This document shows positions 44,664-53,118 of a stretch of DNA of 64,000 bases, piece by piece (position 1 is the first letter of the stretch; each line of letters begins with the position of its first letter). This stretch comes from an uncultured Alphaproteobacteria bacterium (GTDB lineage Bacteria > Pseudomonadota > Alphaproteobacteria > RF32 > CAG-239), in the NCBI GenBank assembly GCA_934255405.1, contig CAKQNT010000008.1, forward strand, positions 5,564 to 69,563, given 5' to 3'. The translations under genes were made by a program, and so were the position numbers. The notes under the pieces were generated by a model, which saw only the letters and a program-made list of their open reading frames with translations, was not told the origin of the DNA and did no database searches.

Positions 44664-44836
44664 ATGGAAATATCTACGGTTTTGCCAATCGGGCTGTCGC
44701 TGGAAATTGCTCTAGTGTCTTCGCCCAGCAATACTTCTATGGTTTTTTGTTGCATTTCGGCGCTATTCTTTATCAGACTCAGCTGCATTTGCTGAATAGC
44801 CAAAGTGTAGGAACTGATGGCTCCGATATCAGACAT
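44660..44836 (-). CDS. YjfB-like putative motility peptide, 58 aa
   Basis: Found by reading the minus strand; it is below the usual ORF size cut-off. The ATG at 44836 is preceded by GGAGGAG. The protein (MSDIGAISSYTLAIQQMQLS ... AEMQQKTIEVLLGEDTRAIS) matches the YjfB pattern: an N-terminal MD/SI start, a Met/Gln-rich helix and a QxxxxxxLL segment. YjfB-family peptides are linked to motility genes, but no flagellar gene is in this window. Convergent with the membrane protein, 4-base overlap. Confidence 0.6.
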   Translation of the reverse strand: MSDIGAISSYTLAIQQMQLSLIKNSAEMQQKTIEVLLGEDTRAISSDSPIGKTVDISI

Positions 44837-44963
44837 AACTCTCCTCCTTAATTTATCACATTAGTAGCATTATAGCGTTTATTCCTTAACGGGTGTTTAA
44901 TTTTTGCCGGTTTTTGATTGTTTTTGCCAAAATTGCAATTATCTTAAACAGCGGAGGGCAAAA

Positions 44964-45368
44964 ATGAGAAATTTTATTTTATTGTTGTGGGCGGTGTGTG
45001 CTATAGATGCCAAAGCACAAATGCCAACTATAGTAGAAGGAGAGGCGCTTAGTTCTGACGGGGCAAAAAATACGGTGGTTGTGGTGCAACCAGAAAATGC
45101 GCCGAATCCGCTGGGGGATCCGATAATTGTTCCGGCAGCGACAATACCTGCTGAAAAAGCGGAGCCAATCAATAGTACTGAAGACAATAAAGCGTCGGAG
45201 AAAAGCAATTTGCAAAATTCGGACATGACGGGCGCTGATTTTCAAAATACGCTTCTGGAGGCAAACGGGCGAGTTTATGATGTGCAGTCTTATCCAGAAA
45301 AAGATTTGCCGGAAATAAGTAATCCGGCAAATCCGCAAACTATATATTCGCCAAATGTGAATCCTTAG
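44964..45368 (+). CDS. Secreted protein of unknown function, 134 aa
   Basis: From the ATG at 44964, with GGAGGG upstream. A signal peptide (RNFILLLWAVCAIDAKAQ, residues 2-19) is followed by an Ala/Pro/Glu-rich mature part. A short LQNSDMTGADFQNT segment (near 85-98) resembles one or two pentapeptide repeats. Function unknown. It overlaps the stop of the convergent Cys-rich gene by 4 bases. Confidence 0.6.
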   Translation: MRNFILLLWAVCAIDAKAQMPTIVEGEALSSDGAKNTVVVVQPENAPNPLGDPIIVPAATIPAEKAEPINSTEDNKASEKSNLQNSDMTGADFQNTLLEANGRVYDVQSYPEKDLPEISNPANPQTIYSPNVNP

Positions 45369-47095
45369 TCACATTGCTGTTGTTTGTAGTTGAGCGTTTT
45401 GCACTGCCAGCTGTTTTCCAGAGTGTTGGAGGGCTCAATAATCAGATTCTGTTTGGCGGCATCGGTGGCGGAGCCAAGGTGAATATAGTGTTTGTCATCG
45501 CAGCCGGTTTCGCTGTTTTCAGCAATCGGATAAACCGTTTCGCCATAAGCGCTGTAGAGTTTGGCGTATTTATACATGTGGATAGAGGCCAAAGTTCCGG
45601 GCAGTTTGGAATTATCTGAAACAGAAATCAATTCAACATTCGGTGTGTCAAGCGAGGTCCATTGTTTTAGATAAATCGAAGATGTGCCGGCTTTGATGCC
45701 GCCTTCAATTTTGATTTTGGAATTGCAGCCAAAGACAATGCCTTCATTTTCGGTGGTGGTATTGTCTCCGCCTTTAGTCTGCAAAGAGCCTTTAATCAAA
45801 ATTTCGGTATAGCTCTTGGCTTTGAGGGTGCCATAGAGACTGCCTTTGATACCAAGAGAAGAATCACGCTCCATTTCAACATTGCCTTTGATATCGCCGG
45901 TGGTTAACAGTTTGCCGTTGGCGGCAATTTTGAAGTTGGAGCACAGCGTCGGAAGGTTGTTGAAACTGACAACGCCGGATACCTGAGTTTCGGCGGCTTT
46001 GAACGGACATTCAGCCAAGGTGCCGGAAACGGTTATTTTAACATTTTTGAGCGCACCGCTGAGCGACAAGGTGAGCGGTTCTTCAAAAATAAGGTTGAAG
46101 TTGATGTTTTCTATCTCGCGGTCAAAAATTCCATCATACATATCCATATTTTTGGTATTAAGATGAAGAGTGACTTCCGGACGAGTTTTGTTTAGGCACT
46201 GCGGCAAAGTCATGCCAACCAGTGAGCGCATTTGTGTCTTGGTAACATCAATAACCGGATCAGTAATGTTTTCGCCGATTACATCAGCATCAGGATTGGT
46301 TGCGCGCGCATGCTTAAAACAGTTAATGGTGCAGCGTTTGAAGTTATTGTTTTCTGGACAATCGGCGCTGTCATCGGTTTCATTGCAGGAGGTAGAGGTG
46401 TAACCGTTCTCCTGACAGACTTCGGCCGAGGTTTTGCAGGCACTGTAGAGCATAGTTTTGCCTTGCAGACAAGACGGAGTTTGGGAACTCATGGGGCCAT
46501 ATTGGCAACTCAAAAATCCATCGCAGGGAGCCGGAATTATGTTGGTTTTAACAACGCCGGCGCAGGTGGTGCAGGTTTCGCCATCGGCAATATAACCGGC
46601 CGGTATGGTATCTAGGTTGTAGGCAAAAGCAGGGCAGTCGTCGCAGCAAATTCCATAATCCGCAGAGAAAGGGCATTTTTTGTCGGTAAGCTGGCATTTG
46701 TCTTTGTGAGTAAAGCCGGCTTCAGTGCAGGCCTTTTCGGTATTTTCCTGACAGATTCGATAAAGGGGAAATTTATTGGCGCACATTTTGAACGGATAAA
46801 AAGGGGCTTTGCAGTCGGCAGCCAAAAAAGAGTAGTTGTTGTTGCGACACCATTGTTCTTGAGAGCAACTGCGATAATAGGCATCATGATGAGGACAGCG
46901 TTCTGCCGGTGCAGTTTGATTGGAGCAGTTGGCATAAGTGATTTTGTATCCTTCGTCTAAGCATTTTTGTTCTGCTCTGGTCAGTTCGTGATTTTGATAG
47001 GTGTTGGTGGCATATTCCGGCACAACGGCTGCTTGAGCAGAGGTAATTCCAAGCAATATGGCGCTGGTATAAAATACTTTGACAAATTTAATCAT
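45365..47095 (-). CDS. Secreted Cys-rich plus beta-helix-like surface protein, 576 aa
   Basis: A signal peptide ends near ...GITSAQA (residue 22). Residues about 40-260 contain more than 30 Cys in repeated CxxxNY/CPxxxxYxxC-like modules (for example CSQEQWCRNNNYSFLAADCK), suggesting several disulfide-bonded repeats. Residues about 300-500 have short repeating beta strands (GTLKAKSYTEILIKGSLQTK) typical of a beta-helix. No catalytic motif. It is probably an exported surface protein. Only one copy is seen in the window; a DsbA-like protein is encoded 5 kb away. Confidence 0.65.
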   Translation of the reverse strand: MIKFVKVFYTSAILLGITSAQAAVVPEYATNTYQNHELTRAEQKCLDEGYKITYANCSNQTAPAERCPHHDAYYRSCSQEQWCRNNNYSFLAADCKAPFYPFKMCANKFPLYRICQENTEKACTEAGFTHKDKCQLTDKKCPFSADYGICCDDCPAFAYNLDTIPAGYIADGETCTTCAGVVKTNIIPAPCDGFLSCQYGPMSSQTPSCLQGKTMLYSACKTSAEVCQENGYTSTSCNETDDSADCPENNNFKRCTINCFKHARATNPDADVIGENITDPVIDVTKTQMRSLVGMTLPQCLNKTRPEVTLHLNTKNMDMYDGIFDREIENINFNLIFEEPLTLSLSGALKNVKITVSGTLAECPFKAAETQVSGVVSFNNLPTLCSNFKIAANGKLLTTGDIKGNVEMERDSSLGIKGSLYGTLKAKSYTEILIKGSLQTKGGDNTTTENEGIVFGCNSKIKIEGGIKAGTSSIYLKQWTSLDTPNVELISVSDNSKLPGTLASIHMYKYAKLYSAYGETVYPIAENSETGCDDKHYIHLGSATDAAKQNLIIEPSNTLENSWQCKTLNYKQQQCD

Positions 47096-47179
47096 GATGT
47101 TATCCGCCCTAACTAAATATAATTATATCATATTTTATGTTGTTAGGATTAACATAGGGTTAAGATAAACTAAAGTTTT

Positions 47180-47207
47180 TTGACAAAATTAATTTTTTGA
47201 CTAGATT
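47180..47207 (+). promoter_or_regulatory. Possible promoter of carD
   Basis: TTGACA (47180-47185) and TAGATT (47202-47207), 16-bp spacing, 73 bp upstream of carD. An overlapping TTGACT lacks a good -10. Confidence 0.4.
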
Positions 47208-47280
47208 TTAATCCTATTTTGTGGTATGGTAGCGCTGTAATTGAACAAAACCGCCAATAATCACAAAACAGGAAAAAGGT

Positions 47281-47787
47281 ATGAATAAGAAAATCTCAGT
47301 ATTAAATCCGTTCAGTTCCGGTGAATATGTTGTTTATCCTGCTCATGGTGTGGGCAAAGTTGCCGATATCACTAAGCAGAATGTTGCCGGCACAGAATTG
47401 GAATTGATAGTGGTTAATTTTGCCAAAGATAAAATGACTCTGCGTATTCCAATGGCCAAAGCAGAGACAACCGGTTTGCGCAAAATTTCCGGCGAAGATA
47501 CAATTAAAGAGGCCTTGAATACCCTGAAGGGCAAGGCTAAAGTTAAGAAAGTTATGTGGTCTCGCCGCGCGCAGGAATATGAAAACAAAATTAATTCCGG
47601 CAGTCCGGTTGCTATTGCCGAGGTGGTGCGCGATTTGTACCGCAGCGAAAATTTGGCCGAACAGTCTTACAGCGAGCGTCAGATTTATGAGCAGGCGTTG
47701 GATCGGTTGGCTAACGAATATGCTGTATTTGAAAATATTACTCCGGCAGATGCAACGCAAAAATTGTTGTCTTTGTTGGCAAAATAA
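47281..47787 (+). CDS. carD: CarD-family transcriptional regulator
   Basis: A 168-residue protein. The N-terminal RNA-polymerase interaction domain has FSSGEYVVYPAHGVGKVADI (Tudor-like), and the C-terminal helical domain has KVMWSRRAQEYENKI and IAEVVRDLYRSE. CarD stabilises RNA-polymerase open complexes, mainly at rRNA promoters. Start with an AGGAAAAAGG ribosome-binding site. Monocistronic with a clear terminator. Confidence 0.95.
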   Translation: MNKKISVLNPFSSGEYVVYPAHGVGKVADITKQNVAGTELELIVVNFAKDKMTLRIPMAKAETTGLRKISGEDTIKEALNTLKGKAKVKKVMWSRRAQEYENKINSGSPVAIAEVVRDLYRSENLAEQSYSERQIYEQALDRLANEYAVFENITPADATQKLLSLLAK

Positions 47788-47805
47788 AAATGATTTGGAT
47801 TTTAT

Positions 47806-47838
47806 GAGTGCTCTGCAAACTGCAGAGCACTTTTTTTG
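47806..47838 (+). terminator. Terminator of carD
   Basis: Perfect 10-bp stem GTGCTCTGCA / TGCAGAGCAC with an AAC loop and T7. Confidence 0.92.
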
Positions 47839-47954
47839 TGTCGGTTATTGAATTTTGGGTATAAGCCTGTTGATAAAGTGGACTCCTGCTTGCGAATCAG
47901 AGATTCATTATTTAAAAAGTTAACAAGAAGTTAACCGATTTAAGGAATCCAAAA

Positions 47955-48362
47955 ATGTTGGAAGAGCAGGAATTTTCTACTTTGCAGAGCGATGGAATCG
48001 TGGTTTCGGCGTGTCCGGTTTTGGTTGACAAATCTGCTCCCAGCCGTTTTATGTGGGGGTATTATCTTTGTATTGAAAACAATACGGATGACAAAATTCA
48101 GCTGGTGGGCAAAAATTGGAATATCACCGATGGTGCGGGCAATAGCTATAATGACAGTAGTGCCGGTTTTAAGGGTGAACTGCCAGAGCTGGAACCGGGG
48201 GAATATTTTGAATTTACTTCCGAGGCGGCGCTCAATTCTCCGCACGCGGTGTTTTATGGAAGTTGTAAAATTATATCAAGAGGCAAGACAAAAGAAATCC
48301 GGATACCGACTTTTTCGATGTCTGCACCCGGATTTGCTCAAACTTCAAGAACCATTAACTAG
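47955..48362 (+). CDS. apaG: ApaG-family protein
   Basis: A 135-residue protein with the ApaG/DUF525 fibronectin-like fold: YYLCIENNTDDKIQLVGKNW, NITDGAGN, LEPGEYFEFTSEAALNSPHA and GSCKIISR, ending FSMSAPG. ApaG has been linked to Co/Mg resistance, but its biochemical role is unclear. Start is preceded by AAGGAAT. It overlaps the convergent lipoprotein gene by 4 bases. Confidence 0.9.
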   Translation: MLEEQEFSTLQSDGIVVSACPVLVDKSAPSRFMWGYYLCIENNTDDKIQLVGKNWNITDGAGNSYNDSSAGFKGELPELEPGEYFEFTSEAALNSPHAVFYGSCKIISRGKTKEIRIPTFSMSAPGFAQTSRTIN

Positions 48363-48985
48363 TAATATGTCGGTTCAAGCGGTTTATTAATCACATACAT
48401 ATTCAGATACTGGTAAATGTTGGAAGTCATCTTGACGTTAAATTCATCAAACAATTTGGTGACCATTCCATTCCAATATTGCTCTTTTTCGGCGATGTCG
48501 GTGCTGGCTGGGATAATCAATTCTCTCCAGGCATCAACATTGGTAGAAGCCTGTGACATATTGTCGGGGTCGGTGATTTTGATTGTCATAACCAGAGTAG
48601 CGCGGTATTTGACGCGGTCATTGTTAAATATTTGATTGCCGCCTTCCTCCAAAGTTTCTGTTACGCCGGCATCTTTAATGATGACTTCCGCAATTTTGGG
48701 GCTGGAATAATCCGCTGCTTTTAGGCGATCTTGCGCCCAAAGTTCGGCAGTTTTTTCAATGGAAACCGGAAACAAATGCTCAACGTGTGGTCTGGTAAAA
48801 GACGGAGTAAATTCGGAAATAACTTTAATTTGGCTTACTTTGAGCTGGATAGGTTCGTCGGTGGTGTAGCGAGGTTCCTGATAGCGGGGAAGCTCATCTT
48901 CCTCAGGAGCGGGAAACCAGCTGGCGCAGCCGGAAATGAGAGCTGAAAGAGCCAAAACCGGCAATATTTTTCTAAGGTTAATCAT
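48359..48985 (-). CDS. Lipoprotein, 208 aa
   Basis: The lipobox is LALSALISGC with Cys20. The mature part (PRYQEPRYTTDEPIQLKVSQ ... WAQDRLKAADYSSPKIAEVI) recalls a conserved alphaproteobacterial outer-membrane lipoprotein of unknown function, though I cannot name it. No membrane helix beyond the signal. It precedes hslO in direction of transcription. Confidence 0.65.
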   Translation of the reverse strand: MINLRKILPVLALSALISGCASWFPAPEEDELPRYQEPRYTTDEPIQLKVSQIKVISEFTPSFTRPHVEHLFPVSIEKTAELWAQDRLKAADYSSPKIAEVIIKDAGVTETLEEGGNQIFNNDRVKYRATLVMTIKITDPDNMSQASTNVDAWRELIIPASTDIAEKEQYWNGMVTKLFDEFNVKMTSNIYQYLNMYVINKPLEPTYY

Positions 48986-49012
48986 GGTTTTTCATCCAAT
49001 GTCTGAATACAC

Positions 49013-49044
49013 AAAAGGAGCCCTCGTACTAGGAGCTCCTCTTA
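49013..49044 (-). terminator. Weak terminator hairpin between hslO and the lipoprotein
   Basis: AGGAGC / GCTCCT arms with a CTCGTACTAG-type loop and an A/T tail. It would end the minus-strand hslO transcript. Confidence 0.45.
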
Positions 49045-49076
49045 ACATATTATAGATTGATTAAAAACTGGTTAAA

Positions 49077-49988
49077 CTATTGCTTGCGGACTTCTCCGCG
49101 ATCAAAGCTATATTTTTCGCCGCAAAAATTGCAGGTGGCGGTGATTTTGCCGCTCTCAACCATAGCATTTACATCATCTTCAGAAAAAGTTTGCAGGGTT
49201 TGCAGCAATTTGTCGCGTGAGCAACGGCAGCCGAAAGTATATTCTCTGGAATGAGAAATCTGTAGTCTGTTGCCATGAAACAGGCGAGTGAGAATTTCTT
49301 CAGAGCTTAAATCAGCGTTGAATATCTCGTTTTCGTTAAGAGATTCCATAAATACTTTGGCTTCGTTCCAGGTTTCTGATTGTTCTTCCGGTGAAAGCTC
49401 AGAGCCTTTGGACGGCAGTTTTTGCAACATGATTCCTCCAACACTCCAAGAAGAAGATTCGCCTTCGGGCGCTTTAAGGAACAATTTGATATCGGTGTCG
49501 ATTTGTTCAGACTGCTTAAAGTAACGCAAGGCGCATTCAGTTAAGTTTTTGCCTTGAAGTTCTACCATGCCTTGATAGAGTTCAGTATCTTTGCCCTGAT
49601 CAACCGTAAAGGCCAAAATTCCGCCTCCTAAAAGGTGGGGCGCGGCCTCAATCTCGTCAGTAGTTTTGCGCAGTTTTTGGCTTTGTTTAAGGTGCTCTTC
49701 ATCATAGCGGGCACAAGCGCGGATGCGTCCGTCAGAGGTTACGTCAACAACAACCAGAGAGATTACGCCGTTGCTCTGAATTTGCAGGGTGAACAGCCCG
49801 TCGTATTTGAGCTGGCTGGCCAGCATGGCACCCAGAACAGTGCTTTCTGCTACAACGGCGGCAACCGGTTTGGGGTAGCAGTGCTTGCCGAGAATGGTAT
49901 TAACCACTTCATGCAGGCGGATGAGGCGTCCTTGATAAACACCATTTTCTATAAAAAACGAGGTACAATTATCAAAAGATGTTGTCAT
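49077..49988 (-). CDS. hslO: 33-kDa redox chaperone HslO (Hsp33)
   Basis: A 303-residue protein. The N-terminal domain has TVLGAMLASQLKYDGLFTLQ and GKDTELYQGMVEL; the C-terminal redox switch is CRC ... CNFCGEKYSF, the four zinc-binding Cys (CXC and CXXC). Zinc loss by oxidants activates it as a holdase. AAGGAAAAATATGCAATG precedes the start. Divergent from recX, with 66 bp between start codons. Confidence 0.95.
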   Translation of the reverse strand: MTTSFDNCTSFFIENGVYQGRLIRLHEVVNTILGKHCYPKPVAAVVAESTVLGAMLASQLKYDGLFTLQIQSNGVISLVVVDVTSDGRIRACARYDEEHLKQSQKLRKTTDEIEAAPHLLGGGILAFTVDQGKDTELYQGMVELQGKNLTECALRYFKQSEQIDTDIKLFLKAPEGESSSWSVGGIMLQKLPSKGSELSPEEQSETWNEAKVFMESLNENEIFNADLSSEEILTRLFHGNRLQISHSREYTFGCRCSRDKLLQTLQTFSEDDVNAMVESGKITATCNFCGEKYSFDRGEVRKQ

Positions 49989-50054
49989 TGCATATTTTTC
50001 CTTTAAGTATTAAATATATATCAAGTGTATAAACCTGTTAGGGAGTTTTTTCAA

Positions 50055-50600
50055 GTGGCGGATATGGAAAATAGTCAGAAAAACGTTAGAGCTATGCGCA
50101 AAATGACTAAGCAGCGGATTAAGAATATTGCGTTATATTATCTGAAGCGCTTTGAATCTTCGGTGGCTAATCTGCGCAATGTGTTGCGCCGCAGAGTTAA
50201 TGATTATGCGTATCATACTCCTGATTTTGCAAAACAGGAGGCCTATGATTGGATAGAGGAAATTCTGGAAGATTTTCAACTGGTTGGGTATGTCGATGAT
50301 GTGCGATATAGTGAGCTGAAAATTAAAGATTATTTGGCTGCCGGAAAATCTCCGCGCTATATTCAGGGCAAATTGCGTGAAAAAGGAATCGATGAGAACT
50401 TAATTGAAAAATTGATGTCTGAGCAAGAGTTCGATCCGTTTGATTCCGCATTGAGGCTGACACGTAAAAAACACATCGGTCCTTTTAGCCCGAGTGAGGA
50501 AGTTCGTAAAGAACGTCGTTCCAAGGATTTGGCAATTTTGGTGCGCGCCGGTTTTGATTATGATATTGCAGTGCGAGTGCTGGAAACAGAAGTGAGTTAA
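50055..50600 (+). CDS. recX: Regulatory protein RecX
   Basis: A 181-residue protein from GTG 50055 (GGGAG 9 bases upstream); GTG 50025 and ATG 50064 are alternatives. Three-helix repeats typical of RecX: IALYYLKRFESSVANLRNVL, DFQLVGYVDDVRYSELKIKD, KSPRYIQGKLREKGIDENLI. It modulates RecA filaments. No recA is in the window. It overlaps the convergent truA stop by 4 bases. Confidence 0.9.
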   Translation: MADMENSQKNVRAMRKMTKQRIKNIALYYLKRFESSVANLRNVLRRRVNDYAYHTPDFAKQEAYDWIEEILEDFQLVGYVDDVRYSELKIKDYLAAGKSPRYIQGKLREKGIDENLIEKLMSEQEFDPFDSALRLTRKKHIGPFSPSEEVRKERRSKDLAILVRAGFDYDIAVRVLETEVS

Positions 50601-51358
50601 TACCAGACTTTGCTTAAATATAGTCCGCAGGCCGGAGCGGTTGGACCTGCGGCTTTGCGGTCTTTGGCTTCCAGTATCTTGCTTATATCTTCAGGTTTCA
50701 GGTGTCCGTCGCCAACCAATTTGAGAGTGCCAACCATGTTACGCACCTGATGGTGCAAAAATGAACGAGCTTCTACTTCAAAAACTATTTCATCACCGCG
50801 AGTGCTGATTTCTAATTTGTCCAGTGTCTTAATCGGGGATTTTGCCTGACATGCCGCCGCTCGAAAAGAGCTGAAATCATGGTGCCCAAGTAAAAACTGT
50901 GCAGCTTGACGCATTTTTTCAACGTCTAATTCAACCGGAACCCACCAAACGCGATCCTTTTCTAAGACTGAAGGAGCTCTGCGGTTGAGAATGCGATAAA
51001 TGTATCCCCTTCCTAAGGCTGAGAATCGAGCATTAAAATCATCAGGAACAGCCTCAACATCCAGCACAACTACCGGCGCCTCTAAGTCGCGCAAATGAAA
51101 ATTTAGGGCATCACGCAGTTTCCAATCAGCAATGTCTCTTTTGAGATCAAAGTGAGCAACTTGTGCCAATGCATGAACACCGGCGTCAGTTCTACCAGCC
51201 CCCTGAACTTCTATAAATCTGTTTGTGCTTGTTGTATCCGGCCGAGCCAATCTGCCCAGCGCCGTTTCCAAATATTCCTGCACGCTTGGTCCATCCAGTT
51301 GTCTCTGCCATCCAAGCAAGTTGGTTCCATTGTATTCTATAGTTATCTTATATCTCAT
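50597..51358 (-). CDS. truA: tRNA pseudouridine(38-40) synthase TruA
   Basis: A 253-residue protein from the ATG at 51358 (MRYKITIEYNG); the frame opens 9 codons earlier. The catalytic motif is GAGRTDAGVHA with Asp58; YNGTNLLGWQRQ at the start and FLHHQVRNMVGTL near the end are TruA signatures. It modifies U38-U40 of the anticodon arm. A repeat array lies immediately upstream, from 51365. Confidence 0.96.
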   Translation of the reverse strand: MRYKITIEYNGTNLLGWQRQLDGPSVQEYLETALGRLARPDTTSTNRFIEVQGAGRTDAGVHALAQVAHFDLKRDIADWKLRDALNFHLRDLEAPVVVLDVEAVPDDFNARFSALGRGYIYRILNRRAPSVLEKDRVWWVPVELDVEKMRQAAQFLLGHHDFSSFRAAACQAKSPIKTLDKLEISTRGDEIVFEVEARSFLHHQVRNMVGTLKLVGDGHLKPEDISKILEAKDRKAAGPTAPACGLYLSKVWY

Positions 51359-51364
51359 ATCTTT

Positions 51365-51488
51365 AAAACTCGTATAACAGCTCATCTAGAGCAATTTGCA
51401 CAGGTCAAAAGTGTCCTCACGTACTTCTATGTACGCTCCGGTACTTTTGCCTTTCAAATTACTCTATCTAAACTGTTCTCCGAGTTTT
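51365..51488. repeat. 125-bp palindromic repeat, copy 6 (array unit 1)
   Basis: Outer arms AAAACTCG (51365-51372) and CGAGTTTT (51481-51488), then TATAACAGCTCATCTAGAGC. Inner loop CACGTACTTCTATGTACGCT; inner stem AAAAG...CTTTT, TAGAGCAATTTG paired with CAAATTACTCTA. First of an array upstream of truA. Confidence 0.8.
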
Positions 51489-51500
51489 AGCAATAGAAAT

Positions 51501-51620
51501 AACAGCTCATCTAGAGCAATTTGCACGAGGAGAAAAAGTGTCCTCACGTACCTCAATGTACGCTCCGGTACTTTTGCCTTTCAAATTACTCTATCTAAAC
51601 TGTTCTCCGAGTTTTAGCAA
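51501..51620. repeat. 125-bp palindromic repeat, copy 7 (array unit 2)
   Basis: Nearly identical to copy 6, loop CACGTACCTCAATGTACGCT; begins AACAGCTCATC at 51501 (125 bp after the same point in unit 1). Confidence 0.8.
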
Positions 51621-51629
51621 TGAAGAAAT

Positions 51630-51750
51630 AACAGCTCATCTAGAGCAATTTGCACGAGGAGAAAAAGTGTCCTCACGTACTTCTATGTACGCTCCGGTAC
51701 TTTTGCCTTTCAAATTACTCTATCTAAACTGTTTTCCGAGTTTTAGCAAT
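51630..51750. repeat. 125-bp palindromic repeat, copy 8 (array unit 3)
   Basis: Near-identical copy, 129 bp after unit 2, loop CACGTACTTCTATGTACGCT; ends CCGAGTTTTAGCAATGG. Confidence 0.8.
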
Positions 51751-51758
51751 GGAGAAAT

Positions 51759-51913
51759 AACAGCTCATCTAGAGCAATTTGCACAGGTCAAAATCCGCAT
51801 AATAGCACATCTAGAGCCACTTAGTGCGATTTCGGAAAATTCATGTACTACTATGTACACTAAAATTTTCCTCTTCTTCTAACTGTCTCTATCTGTACTA
51901 TTCTTCGAATTTT
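51759..51913. repeat. 125-bp palindromic repeat, truncated unit 4 plus unit of other subtype
   Basis: From 51759 the start of the copy-6 type breaks off after about 37 bp; from 51803 a copy of the other subtype follows (CACATCTAGAGCCACTTAG ... loop CATGTACTACTATGTACACT ... ATCTGTACTATTCTTCGAATTTT). Shows that units can insert or recombine in tandem. Confidence 0.65.
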
Positions 51914-51938
51914 GCATAACCAGCCAATTAAAGCAAAA

Positions 51939-51973
51939 CAAAAAGAGGCACAATTTCTTATGCCTCTTTTTTG
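51939..51973. terminator. Terminator of the Gfo/Idh gene
   Basis: Stem AAAGAGGCA / TGCCTCTTT with a CAATTTCTTA loop; A/T tracts on both sides suit either strand. Confidence 0.8.
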
Positions 51974-51989
51974 CTAATTTGACAAGCGA

Positions 51990-53006
51990 TTATTCAGCGG
52001 CCAGCTGCAATCGATTGTTGTCTTGCGCGAAAAAACCGAGTTTTTCCTCAATCTGCCAAATAACTTTCAATGCCTCAAGAGCATTCTCACCGCTGATGCG
52101 CGGAGTTTCTGTGCCGCGTACGCAGTTCATAAAGTGATTCAATTCTGCCTGCAATGGTTGATTGGTCGGAATAAACAGCTGCTCAACACTACCTTTCAGA
52201 CCATAATGCATCCAGTCTGGAATATCTTCTTGTTTTACATAGGGCATACGTCCTTGAGTATGAACGTTAATGCTTTGGTTAATGAAGTCCATGTCAATAT
52301 AGTTGGTGTCAGTGGTAACAGACAAAGTGCGGACACGCGCCTGAGTAATACGGCTGGCGGTGATGTCTGCGGTTACACCGTTTTCAAATTCAACCAGAGC
52401 GGTGATAAAGTCTTTACCCTGCGGGCTCATTTTGGTTTTGACGGCTGAGGCCTGAACATTGACAACCGAAGATTTTACCAGAGAGAGGATAACTTCAACA
52501 TCATGAATCATCAAGTCCATGGCAACATCAACATCGGTAATACGACCGCTGGCGGCAGACATACGATGGGCGCTTAAAGCGCAAATCTTGGAAGTGTCAG
52601 AAAGCAGTTTGTGCATTTGCTCAACTGCCGGATTAAACTGCTCAATGTGGCCAACCAGTAAAGTTACATGGTTTTTCTTGGCGGCTTTAATCAACTTTTT
52701 GCACTGGGCTTCAGTAGTGGCCAATGGTTTTTCCATCAAACAGTGAATGCCCTTGTTCAGGAAAAACTCGCCGACTTCTGCATGGGTGACGGAAGTTGTT
52801 ACAACACTGACAGCATCAACCTCTTTGGCAACTTCTTCCAACGAAGAAAAAGCTTTAATGCCAAAAGTTTCGGCAGCGGCTTTGCAGGCTTCGGGAAAGA
52901 TGTCATAAACACCAACCAAATTAACGCCGTTTAAGCTTTTGTAAGTTTTCAGATGGTTTTTGCCCATCATGCCGGCGCCGATAACTGCAACTTTAATTTC
53001 AGACAT
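51990..53006 (-). CDS. Gfo/Idh/MocA-family oxidoreductase
   Basis: A 338-residue protein from the ATG at 53006 (MSEIKVAVIGAGMMGKNH). The Rossmann dinucleotide motif is VIGAGMMGKNH near residues 8-18; EKPLATTEAQ is the EKP motif; the C-terminal domain has MDLMIHDVEVILSLV and CVRGTETPRISGENA. It oxidises a sugar or sugar-nucleotide, perhaps UDP-sugar. The substrate is not determined from sequence. Single gene with its own terminator. Confidence 0.9.
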   Translation of the reverse strand: MSEIKVAVIGAGMMGKNHLKTYKSLNGVNLVGVYDIFPEACKAAAETFGIKAFSSLEEVAKEVDAVSVVTTSVTHAEVGEFFLNKGIHCLMEKPLATTEAQCKKLIKAAKKNHVTLLVGHIEQFNPAVEQMHKLLSDTSKICALSAHRMSAASGRITDVDVAMDLMIHDVEVILSLVKSSVVNVQASAVKTKMSPQGKDFITALVEFENGVTADITASRITQARVRTLSVTTDTNYIDMDFINQSINVHTQGRMPYVKQEDIPDWMHYGLKGSVEQLFIPTNQPLQAELNHFMNCVRGTETPRISGENALEALKVIWQIEEKLGFFAQDNNRLQLAAE

Positions 53007-53118
53007 AAATTTTACCCCTAAACAGTTCATGGAATTTATTTTAGTTTACATATACCAATATTTTTGATAAAAAGCTTTTAAATTCTTGTTACATATTGTT
53101 ACATTGGAGAAATTGCCG

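Noticed and set aside
51365..51913. CRISPR-like tandem array upstream of truA
   Set aside because: Units are about 125 bp long and nearly identical over their full length with only 10-15 bp between them; there are no short repeats with unique spacers and no cas genes.
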